A stretch of 64,000 nucleotides of DNA from Bryobacteraceae bacterium (lineage in GTDB: Bacteria > Acidobacteriota > Terriglobia > Bryobacterales > Bryobacteraceae): the NCBI GenBank assembly GCA_025056455.1, contig JANWVY010000004.1:248001-312000 (forward strand), in the 5' to 3' direction. The notes under the pieces were generated by a model. That model was not told the DNA's origin. It did no database searches and worked only from the letters and a program-made list of their open reading frames with translations. Positions 52,746 to 62,026 of the stretch are shown here, piece by piece (position 1 is the stretch's first letter; each line of letters starts with the position of its first letter). A program made the translations under genes and the position numbers.

Positions 52746-52815
52746 TCGAGTGGAGTGGAACCACGAAAGCGGCATGGTTGAGTCGACGCATCGCTGACTC
52801 CATGTCTCCTGACCC

Positions 52816-52860
52816 GGCGTGGCTTGGCCCAAGGGGCTGAGCCGCGCCTCTTGTTTTTTT
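52816..52860 (+). terminator. Rho-independent terminator of hsp20
   Basis: GGCGTGGCT pairs with AGCCGCGCC (one G-T), an inner GGCCC/GGGCT stem extends the hairpin, and the run TTGTTTTTTT follows directly. It lies 70 bp after the hsp20 stop. Confidence 0.9.
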
Positions 52861-52983
52861 CCCCCTCTTCTTCATGGCTAGTTTTCGAGAACCGGGGAGG
52901 ACTTCTAGCCCGCTTCCACGCTCCACTGGCACCACCCGGCCGGCCCCCATTTTCCGCTAAGCGCTACACTGGAATCGCAGCCG

Positions 52984-54198
52984 ATGCAGAACACACTCGG
53001 TATTCTTTTGGCCGGTGGCGCAGGCGAACGTTTGGCGCCCCTTACCCGCAAAACTGCCAAGCCTGCCGTGCCATTCGGCGGCATTTATCGAATCATCGAC
53101 TTCACCCTGTCCAACTGCGTGAATTCCAACATCCGGCGCGTTTTTGTGCTCGCCCAGTACAAGGCGCTTGACTTGATCCGTCATATTCGCGCAGGTTGGA
53201 CGATCTTCTCCCCGGAACTCGGTGAATTTATCGAAGTCATTACCCCGATGAAGCGCGTGCACGATGATTGGTATCTCGGCACCGCCGACGCCGTGTACCA
53301 AAACATCGAAAGCATCGAGGCCGAGGCGCCGGAACTTACCCTGATTCTAGCCGGTGACCATATCTACAAAATGGATTACCAGGAGATGACCGACTGGCAC
53401 CGCCAGAATCACGCCGACGTCACCATCGCTACCATTCAGGTTTCACCCTCCGAAGCCAGCCGTTTTGGTGTGGCCGAAATCGCTCCCGACTACCGTGTCA
53501 TTGGCTTTGAGGAAAAGCCGCAACATGGCAATCCCGCCCGCAGCGTCTTCAATCCAGAGATGGTCAGCGCTTCCATGGGAATTTACGTCTTTCGCACGCC
53601 CGTTCTGCTGGATGCGCTGCGCGAGGATGCCGAGCGTTCCGATTCTTCGCATGACTTCGGCAAAGATGTTCTACCGCGACTTGTGAAAACGGCCCGAGTC
53701 ATCGCCTATGATTTTCGCGACTTGAACGGCAAAACCGCCCGCTACTGGCGCGATGTTGGCACCATCGACGCCTACTACGAAGCCAACCTCGACCTTGTAG
53801 CCGTTACTCCAGAGTTCAATCTCTACTCCCCCAACTGGCCCCTTCGTACCACCCTGGTACAGGCGCCGCCGGCGAAGTTTGTATTCGCCCAGGAGGGCCG
53901 CCGCATGGGGGTAGCCATCGACTCGATCGTGTCCCCGGGTTGCATCATCTCCGGGGGCCGTGTGGTGAGAAGCCTGCTTTCTCCCGGCGTGCGCATCAAC
54001 AGTTATTGCGAAGTGGAAAGCTCCATCTTGTTGCACAACGTCGAGGTGGGACGCTATAGCCGAATCCGCCGCGCGATTATCGATCAGGGCGTGAAGCTGC
54101 CCGAAGCCAGCGAAGTCGGTCTCAATCCGGACGAGGACCGCGCGCGAGGCTACACGGTGACCGAATCCGGCATCACTGTGGTCTCCAACTCACCCTAA
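52984..54198 (+). CDS. glgC: glucose-1-phosphate adenylyltransferase
   Basis: A 404-residue enzyme making ADP-glucose for glycogen. Motifs: LAGGAGERLAPLT (pyrophosphorylase loop), KPAVPFGGIYRIIDFTLSNC, GTADAVYQNI, LILAGDHIYKMDYQEM, and VIGFEEKP. GTIDAYYEANLDL leads into a C-terminal left-handed beta-helix (ISGGRVVRSLLSPGVRI). Length fits bacterial GlgC. No SD is seen before the ATG; TACACT ends 13 nt upstream, so the leader would be very short. No other glycogen gene is adjacent. Confidence 0.96.
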   Translation: MQNTLGILLAGGAGERLAPLTRKTAKPAVPFGGIYRIIDFTLSNCVNSNIRRVFVLAQYKALDLIRHIRAGWTIFSPELGEFIEVITPMKRVHDDWYLGTADAVYQNIESIEAEAPELTLILAGDHIYKMDYQEMTDWHRQNHADVTIATIQVSPSEASRFGVAEIAPDYRVIGFEEKPQHGNPARSVFNPEMVSASMGIYVFRTPVLLDALREDAERSDSSHDFGKDVLPRLVKTARVIAYDFRDLNGKTARYWRDVGTIDAYYEANLDLVAVTPEFNLYSPNWPLRTTLVQAPPAKFVFAQEGRRMGVAIDSIVSPGCIISGGRVVRSLLSPGVRINSYCEVESSILLHNVEVGRYSRIRRAIIDQGVKLPEASEVGLNPDEDRARGYTVTESGITVVSNSP

Positions 54199-54225
54199 TT
54201 GCCAGCAACTGCCCAATGAGCGTGC

Positions 54226-55917
54226 TTACTGGCGGAACAGAGCAAAAGCCCACGTTTCAGCTCCGGCAGAGAGCCAGTTCTGCTGCGCACCGACTGTCTT
54301 CAAGGAGCCTGCCTTCGATCCAGGGCCGCGAAGAACCCGGCCCGGTTTGGCCCCGGTGTGCTCGCCCTGGCGAATCACGACCGTGCCATTGACAATCACA
54401 TACTCGATTCCGCGCGGATACTGGTGAGGCTTCTCATACGTCGCCAGATCCGCAATCTCGGCGGGATCAAACACTGTGATGTCTGCCGCCATGCCTGCCC
54501 GCAGCAAGCCGCGGTCATAAATTCTCACTTTCGCCGCGTTGGCGGAAGTCATCTTGCGCACCGCTTCCTCGAGGGTGAGCACTTTTTCCTCTCGTACGTA
54601 ACGGCCCAACAAGCGCGGAAACGTGCCATACCATCGAGGGTGCGGATGGCCTTCCGATAAGGGCCCAGTCGTCGCCACCGCTGCCCCGTCCGAGCCCACC
54701 GAAACAAACGGTTGTTTCAGCGCGTATTGCATGTCTTGCTCAGAATGATGGAAATAAATGGTCGGGACCGAACCCTTGTTCTCGATGAGCAGGCGAAACA
54801 GCGTCTCAAGCGGCGACAACCCCATCTGCCGGATGACTTCATCCATCCGTTTGCCTTCATACTGCCGGTAGGCGGGATGGGAAAGCCTTACGAGCAACAT
54901 CCCTTCCCAGGAGCCCGTTGCCAAATAGTGGTTGTACCAGCCGGGAATTCCCTGCAAAATTTCACTTTCGAGGCGTTTCCGTAGCCCTGGATCCTTGAGC
55001 CGCGCAATCAGGGCCTGAGGGCCGCCTTCATGGGCCCACGGGGGAATGATGGAGGAGAGATTATTTTGCCCGGCGCGATACGGGTAGACATTGGCCTCTA
55101 CCTCCTGCCCTCGCGCACGCGCCTGGGCCAAGACGGCGACTAGCTCTGGCATCCGGCCCCATAATTTGTGATCGGCAATTTTTAAGTGAATGATGTCGAC
55201 GGGCAACCTCGCGCGGCGCCCAATTTCGAGAGCCTCCGCCACCGATTCGAAAACACCCTGCCCCTCGGTTCTCAAGTGTGTGGAGTAGATTCCGCCCAGG
55301 CTCGCGGCGACTTCGCACAAAGCCACCAGGGTATCGGTGTCAATCCAGGATCCAGGTGGCCCGCTCAGCGAGCTTGCTACACCCAGGGCCCCGTCCTCCA
55401 TGGCCTCCCGCACCTTCTGTTGCATCCGGCGAAGTTCCTCGGCGCTCGGAGGACCTGACTTGTAGCCACGAATGAAGGTGTAAATTTGACTCGAACCCAC
55501 GTAGCTGGCGATGTTCGTGGAAACTCCGCGCCGCTCGACTTCGGAAAAGTAATCCGCAAAGCGGGGGAATTGAGCTGAGGGAGCCGCCGAGCCCCCCTCA
55601 CCGAAGATCATCGTCGTCACACCCTGACGCACCATGGAGTGGGCTCGGCCATCAACCAGAATTGTGTCGTCGGAGTGGTTATGGATATCGATGAACCCCG
55701 GTGCGACGACTTTTCCTGTGGCGTCAATCAGCAATCGGGCCGACCTGCCCCTCAGTCGCCCGATTGCTTGGATCTTGCCATCTTTCACTGCCACATCGCC
55801 AAGAAAGGAAGGATTCCCCGTGCCGTCCACTAGACGTCCCCCCGAAATCAGGAGGTCAAAATCCTCTGCGGCAACTAGGCAAGCAAAACCAAAAACAAAA
55901 GCAATGATCCGCTTCAT
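54226..55917 (-). CDS. exported N-acyl-D-amino-acid deacylase family amidohydrolase
   Basis: A 563-residue metal-dependent hydrolase with a signal peptide (MKRIIAFVFGFACLVAAE). LLISGGRLVDGTGNPSFLGDVAVKDG opens the amidohydrolase fold, APGFIDIHNHSDD supplies the first metal ligands, IYSTHLRTEG and IIHLKIADHKLWG supply His sites, and SDGAAVATTGP the late Asp. Order and length match D-aminoacylases, which release D-amino acids from N-acyl forms. Export suggests action on peptidoglycan-derived or extracellular material. It converges on glgC with 27 bp between. Confidence 0.92.
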   Translation of the reverse strand: MKRIIAFVFGFACLVAAEDFDLLISGGRLVDGTGNPSFLGDVAVKDGKIQAIGRLRGRSARLLIDATGKVVAPGFIDIHNHSDDTILVDGRAHSMVRQGVTTMIFGEGGSAAPSAQFPRFADYFSEVERRGVSTNIASYVGSSQIYTFIRGYKSGPPSAEELRRMQQKVREAMEDGALGVASSLSGPPGSWIDTDTLVALCEVAASLGGIYSTHLRTEGQGVFESVAEALEIGRRARLPVDIIHLKIADHKLWGRMPELVAVLAQARARGQEVEANVYPYRAGQNNLSSIIPPWAHEGGPQALIARLKDPGLRKRLESEILQGIPGWYNHYLATGSWEGMLLVRLSHPAYRQYEGKRMDEVIRQMGLSPLETLFRLLIENKGSVPTIYFHHSEQDMQYALKQPFVSVGSDGAAVATTGPLSEGHPHPRWYGTFPRLLGRYVREEKVLTLEEAVRKMTSANAAKVRIYDRGLLRAGMAADITVFDPAEIADLATYEKPHQYPRGIEYVIVNGTVVIRQGEHTGAKPGRVLRGPGSKAGSLKTVGAQQNWLSAGAETWAFALFRQ

Positions 55918-55992
55918 GTGACGGATACAGATATCACATCTGGGTCCGTCGTGTTGCGTGAAAGGGATGGATCCCTAACAGCCTGACCTGGT

Positions 55993-56682
55993 TTAACGCT
56001 TGCGGCGGATCAATCCAAGCCCAACCAGCGCTGTACCCACCAGCGCTAGTGTGGCCGGTTCAGGAATGACGTTCACCGTGAGCGTCTGCACCTTGAATGC
56101 GTCGTCGGAGTCGCCCAGGCGCGCCGCTACGAGCATCGAAAAGCCCGCTCCACCCTGGACGTTGAACGTTCGGATCGAATCCCCGAGGTCGACGAATTGC
56201 GGACCAAAGCCGAGTGCGCCAAATTGACTCGGGGTGCTGCCCGCTACCGCCGGATTGGTTTGTGATCCGATCCAGTAGCTCACTCCCATATCGCCGCCGT
56301 CATAACCAAGCCGGATGGACAGAGGATCGACGGGCAGGTTGAACCGAAACAACAAGAAGTCCGTGGATCCACCCATGTTGTCCACTGCGTGTGGACCTGT
56401 CGGACAATGCAAACCTTCGGATTGATTGCACACCCCCAGTCCACCGGAAAAGCGTTGCAGTTGTGCTGTCTGCAAAGCGCCACCGGGACCTGTAGAGCCA
56501 AAGGCGCTGACAATCACGGTCAATCCCCCTGCTTGGTAGGTGAACGTGTTTCCAAATCCGGTTCCAGAGGTTGAAATTAATTGCGTTGTAGACTCCAGAT
56601 TGAAAGTAATTGTGGTGGCCGCCGCCAAGCTGCTAAACACCATGGCGAGGGCAACTGCGAGGGCTAACTTCGAAATTCTCAT
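55993..56682 (-). CDS. PEP-CTERM sorting domain protein
   Basis: A 229-residue exported protein. Signal peptide at the N-terminus, a mid-region with FQAGGLTVIVSAFGSTGPGG-like strands, and a classical C-terminal tripartite signal: IPEPATLALVG, hydrophobic stretch, then RRKR. PEP-CTERM proteins are processed by exosortase and often linked to exopolysaccharide; no exosortase lies in this window. The body shows DFLLFRFNLPVDPLSIRLGY and resembles other PEP-CTERM surface proteins with no known activity. Confidence 0.92.
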   Translation of the reverse strand: MRISKLALAVALAMVFSSLAAATTITFNLESTTQLISTSGTGFGNTFTYQAGGLTVIVSAFGSTGPGGALQTAQLQRFSGGLGVCNQSEGLHCPTGPHAVDNMGGSTDFLLFRFNLPVDPLSIRLGYDGGDMGVSYWIGSQTNPAVAGSTPSQFGALGFGPQFVDLGDSIRTFNVQGGAGFSMLVAARLGDSDDAFKVQTLTVNVIPEPATLALVGTALVGLGLIRRKR

Positions 56683-56999
56683 CGCTTTCTGCTTGGTTCC
56701 CTTCCTGCTTGTCCCCGGGAATCCACAAAAGACTCCCGGAGCCGTAATGACTTTTGCCCTTCAAACGTAAGAATTCGATTTGTTTGCTCCAACAGGACGG
56801 AACTCCCATTTGCGGTCATTCTTTTGATCTGGAACGCAAGCCTGAAAATGAGGGACAGAGTTCTAGATTTTCTTGGGACCCGCGTTTGAGTACTGCAAGG
56901 GGGGGTTCTAGGACGAAGCGGCTTGCTACCAAACAAACTTCAGGCTTGGCGCCTGAAAATCATCTGCACCGGTTCTGCCCGGCAGCATACAATATCCCG
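56683..56999. other. divergent intergenic region with a small hairpin
   Basis: This 317-bp gap separates the PEP-CTERM gene and the MFS gene. It holds a perfect 7-bp hairpin at 56939-56957 (TTCAGGC, TTGGC loop, GCCTGAA) and the MFS -10 candidate. The decamer GCCTGAAAAT occurs twice (near 56840 and at 56951). I see no gene or terminator. Confidence 0.5.
56988..56993 (+). promoter_or_regulatory. -10-like TACAAT, leaderless start of MFS gene
   Basis: TACAAT, six bases, ATG 57000; no SD. The hairpin at 56939-56957 lies about where an operator upstream of the -35 would be. Confidence 0.5.
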
Positions 57000-58292
57000 A
57001 TGACCCAAGCACCTCCTTCTGCCGGCTCCTCGCTCGACCTTCCCCGCCTGCGCTACGCTTTGGCCGCCATCGCGATGCAGATGGTGTTGGGAGTGCTGTA
57101 CGCCTGGTCGGTATTCCGCGGCCCCCTTGAGCGCGCCTACGGATGGTCCAAGGCTCAGACAATTGCGCCCTATCGCTATTCGTTGCTCGCCTTTGCCGCT
57201 GGCATGATCCTAGGGGGCTTGTGGCAGGACCGGAAAGGTCCTCGGATCGTCGCCAGCGCAGGTGGACTCTTGCTCGGTATGGGCTGGCTGTTGGCGAGCT
57301 TCGCTGGGAACACGGTAGAGGGGCTCATTATCTCCTACGGTTGCATTGCTGGCTTGGGCGTCGGCTTCGCCTACGTCACCCCGATTGCTACGTGTGTAAA
57401 ATGGTTCCCGGACCGGCGCGGAATGATCGTGGGCCTCGCGGTGATGGGTTTCGGAATTGGCCCGCTCGTATTCGGCCCCCTGCTCGAGATTCTCCTCGGG
57501 CAAGACACGCAGAGGCTGGCCTTAACTCTCCCACGCACCTTTCGCATCCTGGCTGTGATCTCTTTTTTTGGGGTGGTGGGAGCAGCCCAGTTCTACCGGA
57601 CGCCTCCACCGGGTTGGAAGCCGCGGGGTTGGAGCCCGCCTTCCCTCGCTCCTGGGGCCAAGGCGGATTATCCCCCGCGGGAGGCGCTGGCCACCTGGCA
57701 ATTCTACGCCTTATGGATGGTTTACTTTCTAGGCACGTCGGTGGGGTTGACGGTAATTGGCGAGGCCACACCGCAGTTGCAACAAATGGCTAACAGGGGC
57801 GCCGGCCTGACGGCGGGCCTGGCTCTCGGCATCATGAGTCTCTTTAACGGCCTCGGCCGTTTAGCCTGGGGAAGCATCTCCGACCGGCTGGGTCGCAAAG
57901 GCGCGCTGCTCGGAATGTGTCTCGTCTCCGTGCTGGCCTGCCTGGGCTTCCTCCGCCAGGCCACAGACTTTTGGGCGCTCCTGGCCGGCTTGTGCCTGGC
58001 AGGATTTTCCTATGGTGGCTATCTCGCGTTGATGCCCGCTCTCACCGCCGATTACTTCGGCTCAAAGAACGTCGGCGCCAATTACGGGCTCCTGTTCACA
58101 GCATGGGGAATCTGCGGCTTTCTGATTCCGGGGTATTTCGCCCGAATCATGGACCGGGCTAAACTGACCGGAAATCTTGCAAGTGGCTATAACGAGGTAT
58201 ATCTCACGCTGAGTGGCTTTGCCCTGGTTAGTGCTCTGGTCATCGTGCTTTTACGACCAGTTGCCAGACCTTCCATTTTTCGCGCTTCTTAA
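57000..58292 (+). CDS. MFS transporter, OFA (oxalate/formate antiporter-like) family
   Basis: A 430-residue twelve-helix carrier. LRYALAAIAMQMVLGVLYAWSVFRGPL and GLWQDRKGPR (loop 2-3 motif) are OFA-like. GVGFAYVTPIATCVKWFPDRRG and GYLALMPALTADYFGSKNVGANYGLLFTAWG are diagnostic of the OFA family, which exchanges organic anions such as oxalate, formate or lactate. A longer in-frame start would add 82 residues of non-membrane sequence and is rejected. ATG 57000 has TACAAT 6 nt upstream. Confidence 0.93.
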   Translation: MTQAPPSAGSSLDLPRLRYALAAIAMQMVLGVLYAWSVFRGPLERAYGWSKAQTIAPYRYSLLAFAAGMILGGLWQDRKGPRIVASAGGLLLGMGWLLASFAGNTVEGLIISYGCIAGLGVGFAYVTPIATCVKWFPDRRGMIVGLAVMGFGIGPLVFGPLLEILLGQDTQRLALTLPRTFRILAVISFFGVVGAAQFYRTPPPGWKPRGWSPPSLAPGAKADYPPREALATWQFYALWMVYFLGTSVGLTVIGEATPQLQQMANRGAGLTAGLALGIMSLFNGLGRLAWGSISDRLGRKGALLGMCLVSVLACLGFLRQATDFWALLAGLCLAGFSYGGYLALMPALTADYFGSKNVGANYGLLFTAWGICGFLIPGYFARIMDRAKLTGNLASGYNEVYLTLSGFALVSALVIVLLRPVARPSIFRAS

Positions 58293-58353
58293 CAGCCAGC
58301 CGGAGAAAGGCGCGAGTCCTGCGCGGCCCTCCCCGGTTCGCTTTGACCGAGCG

Positions 58354-60522
58354 CTACTGAAGCGCCAGAGACACGGAATTTGAAACCCCAAGTGCGTTGC
58401 GGGCGGTGACAGCAATAGACTGGATGGTGTCCGCCGGAGTTGCCACATTTTTGATGTCGCCAGTAATGGTCAGCGGAATCGTGGCGGTAAATAGGCTTCC
58501 AAAAGCTTGCGAGGCTTGGCTTTGATACCAAGCCAAGAAGGCGGATTCCACATTCAAAGTCAGTTGTGTAGTGCCGATATTTTCGCCCGAAACTGGGGTG
58601 AAGCGAAGCTCCATCGTTGTCACCGAGCGCGATGTTGCATACCCGCTGACAAGCAAAGTCAAACTCGTGCTGGTCCGGCCCGAAAGGCTGACGTTGAGCA
58701 GGCGCGGAGCGGACGGAGCCACGGTGAGCGTCAAGCTCAAAGGATTCGGGGGCGTAAGGTTGATGCCTCCTTCGGTTGCAAAGCTTGGCGTAAGGACAAT
58801 GGATCCGGCGACGCTTCCCGTTTGCAAACGCATTTGTTGGGCGCCATTTGCAAAAATCGCGCGCGTTGTATTGGCGGGAATGGTGAAATTCACGGTACGG
58901 CCGCCCGTGGCAAATTGCACCGCCGGATCGTTGGCGAAGACCTCGGAATTAAATGCTAAAGTGAGCGTTCCATTCAGTGTGAGCGGATAGCCGCTGGCCA
59001 GGGTAAGCGACACGGCCGGTTGCTGGAGAGGCTCTTGTGTTCCGCTCGCTCCCTCAAAACGATAGCTGGGAAGCGGGGCCGGCGCCGTGCCCGCTCCGTT
59101 TAAGCTGAACGAATTCGTATCGACGCGAAGCGTGGCGCTGGCCACACCTACCAAATTCGGCGCAAAGCGCACCACAAAACTCACTGTCTGGTTCGGAGAC
59201 AGAGTCACTGGCAGCACCGGAACATTGGCCAGTTCAAATACAGCGGCCGTGCCGCTAATACTGATGCTGTTTACCGAACCGGGCGCGGTCCCTGTGTTTG
59301 TGATCTGAAACGTGACGCTCGAGCTCGTTCCCACCGCTGTCGGAACGAAGTTAACGGCTCCATTGTTGGGCACGCTGGTGGAAACGCCAGAAACCACATA
59401 GGCGAAACTCAGCACGGCCCCTAAACCCGTGGCGGAAAGATCGAACTGGTCGTTGCCAATGCGCAGTCGCCCGCTGACCCGGCCCGCCTGGTTGGGAGCA
59501 AAGTTCAGGGTGAAAGTGAACCGGTTGCCGGGCGCCAAAACAACTGGAAGAGGCGGCAGATCCGTGAGCGAAATGCCAGCGCCTGAAACCGTAATCACCG
59601 CAATACGCCCGTCCGCATTGCCTGCGTTCGTCACGCGCACGTTCAGCGAACTTCGCTCCCCGACCGGAGCGTCTGGTAAGGAGATTAACTGCTCCGGCTG
59701 CACCAGCGCTGCTCCCCGCTCACCGATCACCTCATATAAAAACTGGGCGCTTGCGCCAGAACCTTCTAGGGGAAAGCTCAATCGCTGGTTAAACAACTCC
59801 ACGGTCAGCGAACCCGTGGAGGGAGCCGTTTGACGCGGTGTAAATGCGAGGCCTACGCGAAGTTCACGGCCCCCTTCCACCACCGTCCCGGGCAAGGGAG
59901 CCCCTACTAGCTGAAAAGCAGCTCCGCTCGCTGTAATGCTGTTGATCACGCCAGGACCGCTTCCCCGGTTGATGATTGTGAAAACGGCATTGGCAGTAGT
60001 GTCCACAGGCGTTTGGGGAAAGAGAATTGGATTCCCCGAAACGATCGGCTGCGCATTCCCTCCTGGCGGCGTATAACTGAAGGCGAAATCTGGCGCCAGG
60101 CCCACCAAGTTGAGCGTGACGCTTGCCGTAACCCGGTTCTCGGTGTAGCTGATCACAAGCCGCGCGCTGGCCCGGTTCCCTGAGCTCGGAAGGTAGCGGA
60201 CGGGAGCCGAGACGGTTTCTCCGCCCGTGACCGTAAGCGGCAAGCTTTGCGCAAAGCCACCGAGGGAAAAATCGAGAGAGCCCACTAGCTCCACGCTGTT
60301 AATCGTGATTTGCGCACTCGAGGCTCCACGGTAGGTCAGCGAGAGGGTGCCAGTGGTAGCCACCCCAACGGCGTCGGCACTTAAGGTTGCTGTGCCGCCA
60401 TCCGCCAGCACCAACAAATTCTGACCTTGTTGGAAGCGGATGTTAAAAGGGGAGGGCGCCTGCGCCAGCGCAGGCGCGACGGCGAGGCTGAGGACTGCTG
60501 CCAGGCAATTCACAAACGTCAT
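58354..60522 (-). CDS. exported choice-of-anchor D (ASPM/SPD-2/Hydin-like) repeat protein
   Basis: A 722-residue protein with a signal peptide (MTFVNCLAAVLSLAVAPALA). About four Ig-like choice-of-anchor D repeats follow: VINSITASGAAFQLVGAPLP, then ITVSGAGISLTDLPPLPVVLAPGNRFTF-like blocks (F-x-P-x-x-x-G-x-x-x-[AG]-x-L). The C-terminal ~230 residues are a different beta domain (PLTLNGTLTLAFNSEVFAND). No anchor is visible at the C-terminus. Its ATG overlaps the stop of the upstream propeller gene (ATGA). Low-complexity Ser/Thr/Val composition fits a surface adhesin or structural element. Confidence 0.9.
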   Translation of the reverse strand: MTFVNCLAAVLSLAVAPALAQAPSPFNIRFQQGQNLLVLADGGTATLSADAVGVATTGTLSLTYRGASSAQITINSVELVGSLDFSLGGFAQSLPLTVTGGETVSAPVRYLPSSGNRASARLVISYTENRVTASVTLNLVGLAPDFAFSYTPPGGNAQPIVSGNPILFPQTPVDTTANAVFTIINRGSGPGVINSITASGAAFQLVGAPLPGTVVEGGRELRVGLAFTPRQTAPSTGSLTVELFNQRLSFPLEGSGASAQFLYEVIGERGAALVQPEQLISLPDAPVGERSSLNVRVTNAGNADGRIAVITVSGAGISLTDLPPLPVVLAPGNRFTFTLNFAPNQAGRVSGRLRIGNDQFDLSATGLGAVLSFAYVVSGVSTSVPNNGAVNFVPTAVGTSSSVTFQITNTGTAPGSVNSISISGTAAVFELANVPVLPVTLSPNQTVSFVVRFAPNLVGVASATLRVDTNSFSLNGAGTAPAPLPSYRFEGASGTQEPLQQPAVSLTLASGYPLTLNGTLTLAFNSEVFANDPAVQFATGGRTVNFTIPANTTRAIFANGAQQMRLQTGSVAGSIVLTPSFATEGGINLTPPNPLSLTLTVAPSAPRLLNVSLSGRTSTSLTLLVSGYATSRSVTTMELRFTPVSGENIGTTQLTLNVESAFLAWYQSQASQAFGSLFTATIPLTITGDIKNVATPADTIQSIAVTARNALGVSNSVSLALQ

Positions 60523-61415
60523 TGCTGTACCCCCGCCGGAATGAAGAAAACCTGAGTCCCGGCGTCCATCGAAAGCGCCTCGAGCGGCTGAGTCTCCGAT
60601 CTCTCATTCAACAGGAAAACCTTCGCTCCCAGCGGCTTCAAGCGCGTGGGCGCAAAGCTGAGTTCGTGCTGCTCGAGGAGGGCTTTCGTGAAGCGGTCGT
60701 AAATCAACACCGCCCGGAGGGCTTGATCCGCCACCACGATATAGCGGTTGTCGCCGCTCACAGCCAGGCCCGCTGGTGCCCGCACTTGTGAGGCCAGGCG
60801 CACCGCTCCACCGTTCCATCCTACTTCCCAGACACCGCGCTGATCGCAAGCGAACAAAGACCGTTGTGACGGATCCCAGCTGAGCCATCCCCCACCCTCA
60901 AGAGTCGCCAGTCGCTGGGGTGGCGAATTGGCTTGCAGGCGGTAAACGCCGCTCTCCGCACCTCCAACAGCGGCAAACACGAACTCCCCGTCGGCATCCG
61001 CCACAAGATCGGTCACGTCACTGAGCTGTCCCAACGGCGTTGCCAATTCCGCAGAAACACGCCACCACCAGACCTGCCCTTCATTCTCGAAAGCCAGGGC
61101 GTTGCCTTGAGCACTCCAGGCCATTTTCCGCGAGGAGCCGGAAGCCAGCACGCGCTCGACACCGTCGGCAAGCGAGAGCACGGCAATCTGGCCCGATCGC
61201 GCAAAGGCCACCCAGCGGCCATCTGGCGAGGCTTCGGCCAAGTCAACCCCCTTCAGCAGAGCGGGTCCAAGATAGGAAGAGCCCGGCACACCAAGGACGG
61301 GGTGAAGCGAGCCCCGCTCAAAAACAATTCCAGAGATTGGTCCGGTCACCAAACCATTTGTCTGGGCCTGCAGCGAGGACCAACTCAAGCAAAACAGAAG
61401 CGCAAAGTATTGCAT
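60519..61415 (-). CDS. exported WD40-like beta-propeller protein
   Basis: A 298-residue protein with a signal peptide (MQYFALLFCLSWSSLQA). Propeller strands repeat with Asp/Gly turns: LAEASPDGRWVAFARSGQIAVL, WSAQGNALAFENEGQVWWW, VADADGEFVFAAVGGAESGVY, SWDPSQRSLFACDQRGVW. ATG 61415 overlaps the TAA of the upstream Ig-like gene (TAATG), and its TGA overlaps the next ATG. An in-frame start 51 codons upstream lies inside the previous gene and is rejected. No catalytic motif is seen. Confidence 0.85.
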   Translation of the reverse strand: MQYFALLFCLSWSSLQAQTNGLVTGPISGIVFERGSLHPVLGVPGSSYLGPALLKGVDLAEASPDGRWVAFARSGQIAVLSLADGVERVLASGSSRKMAWSAQGNALAFENEGQVWWWRVSAELATPLGQLSDVTDLVADADGEFVFAAVGGAESGVYRLQANSPPQRLATLEGGGWLSWDPSQRSLFACDQRGVWEVGWNGGAVRLASQVRAPAGLAVSGDNRYIVVADQALRAVLIYDRFTKALLEQHELSFAPTRLKPLGAKVFLLNERSETQPLEALSMDAGTQVFFIPAGVQQ

Positions 61416-62026
61416 TACCGTGGTCCCCCCACTGTAATGGCGCCGGCGCCAATGCTGATCGGCCGGCTTGTTGCAGTGGCTGCAGAAGAGGTTGAACCGC
61501 CACGCGTCGCAGCGACCACTCCGCCTGCCACAGCGGCCCCGCCCAGCACAGCCGCCCACTTCCACCATCCAGGGCGGCTGGACCGAGCCGATGACCCCGC
61601 GTTGCCATTGCTGACATTGCTTTGCGCAATGACGGCGCTAGTTGTGGCGTTGCCAGAACTTGCAACAACCTTGATGTTGAAGCGTCCCTCTTCGTCGTTT
61701 GGCGTGTAGCCAGTGGCCGCTGCCCGGCCGTTTTCGTCTGTCTTCACGGTTTGCATCTTCAGCCAACCATAAAAGTTGCCGCTCGGTCCGGCAGAAGGCA
61801 GTTGAAAAACCACCTCCGCCCCGCTCACAGGTTTGTCGCTGCTGTCGCGTACCTCGACGACCGGAGCTGTTGCCGTGCGGCTGCGAATATTGTTCTTAGC
61901 GCCTTCTCCTTGCACCACCACAATCTTGAGCCCGCCCGACTCGGGAGGTTTGGGCGGGGTCGTCTGCTGGGCGGGCAGGATGAGAGCGGCCACGAGCCCA
62001 GCGGCTAAGCACTTTCGAATTCGCAA
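61415..62026 (-). CDS. exported Ig-like (invasin-type) protein with C-terminal membrane helix
   Basis: A 203-residue protein starting at TTG 62026 with AGGAGG four bases upstream; no ATG or GTG competes. Signal peptide CLAAGLVAALILPAQ, then a bacterial Ig-like domain (VEVRDSSDKPVSGAEVVFQLP, TDENGRAAATGYTPND) of the invasin/BIG-1 type. A Ser/Asn linker and a helix WWKWAAVLGGAAVAGGVVAA follow, with a Ser/Thr-rich tail. TACAAT at 62063-62068 could be its -10. It heads the coupled three-gene cluster. Confidence 0.85.
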   Translation of the reverse strand: MRIRKCLAAGLVAALILPAQQTTPPKPPESGGLKIVVVQGEGAKNNIRSRTATAPVVEVRDSSDKPVSGAEVVFQLPSAGPSGNFYGWLKMQTVKTDENGRAAATGYTPNDEEGRFNIKVVASSGNATTSAVIAQSNVSNGNAGSSARSSRPGWWKWAAVLGGAAVAGGVVAATRGGSTSSAATATSRPISIGAGAITVGGPR

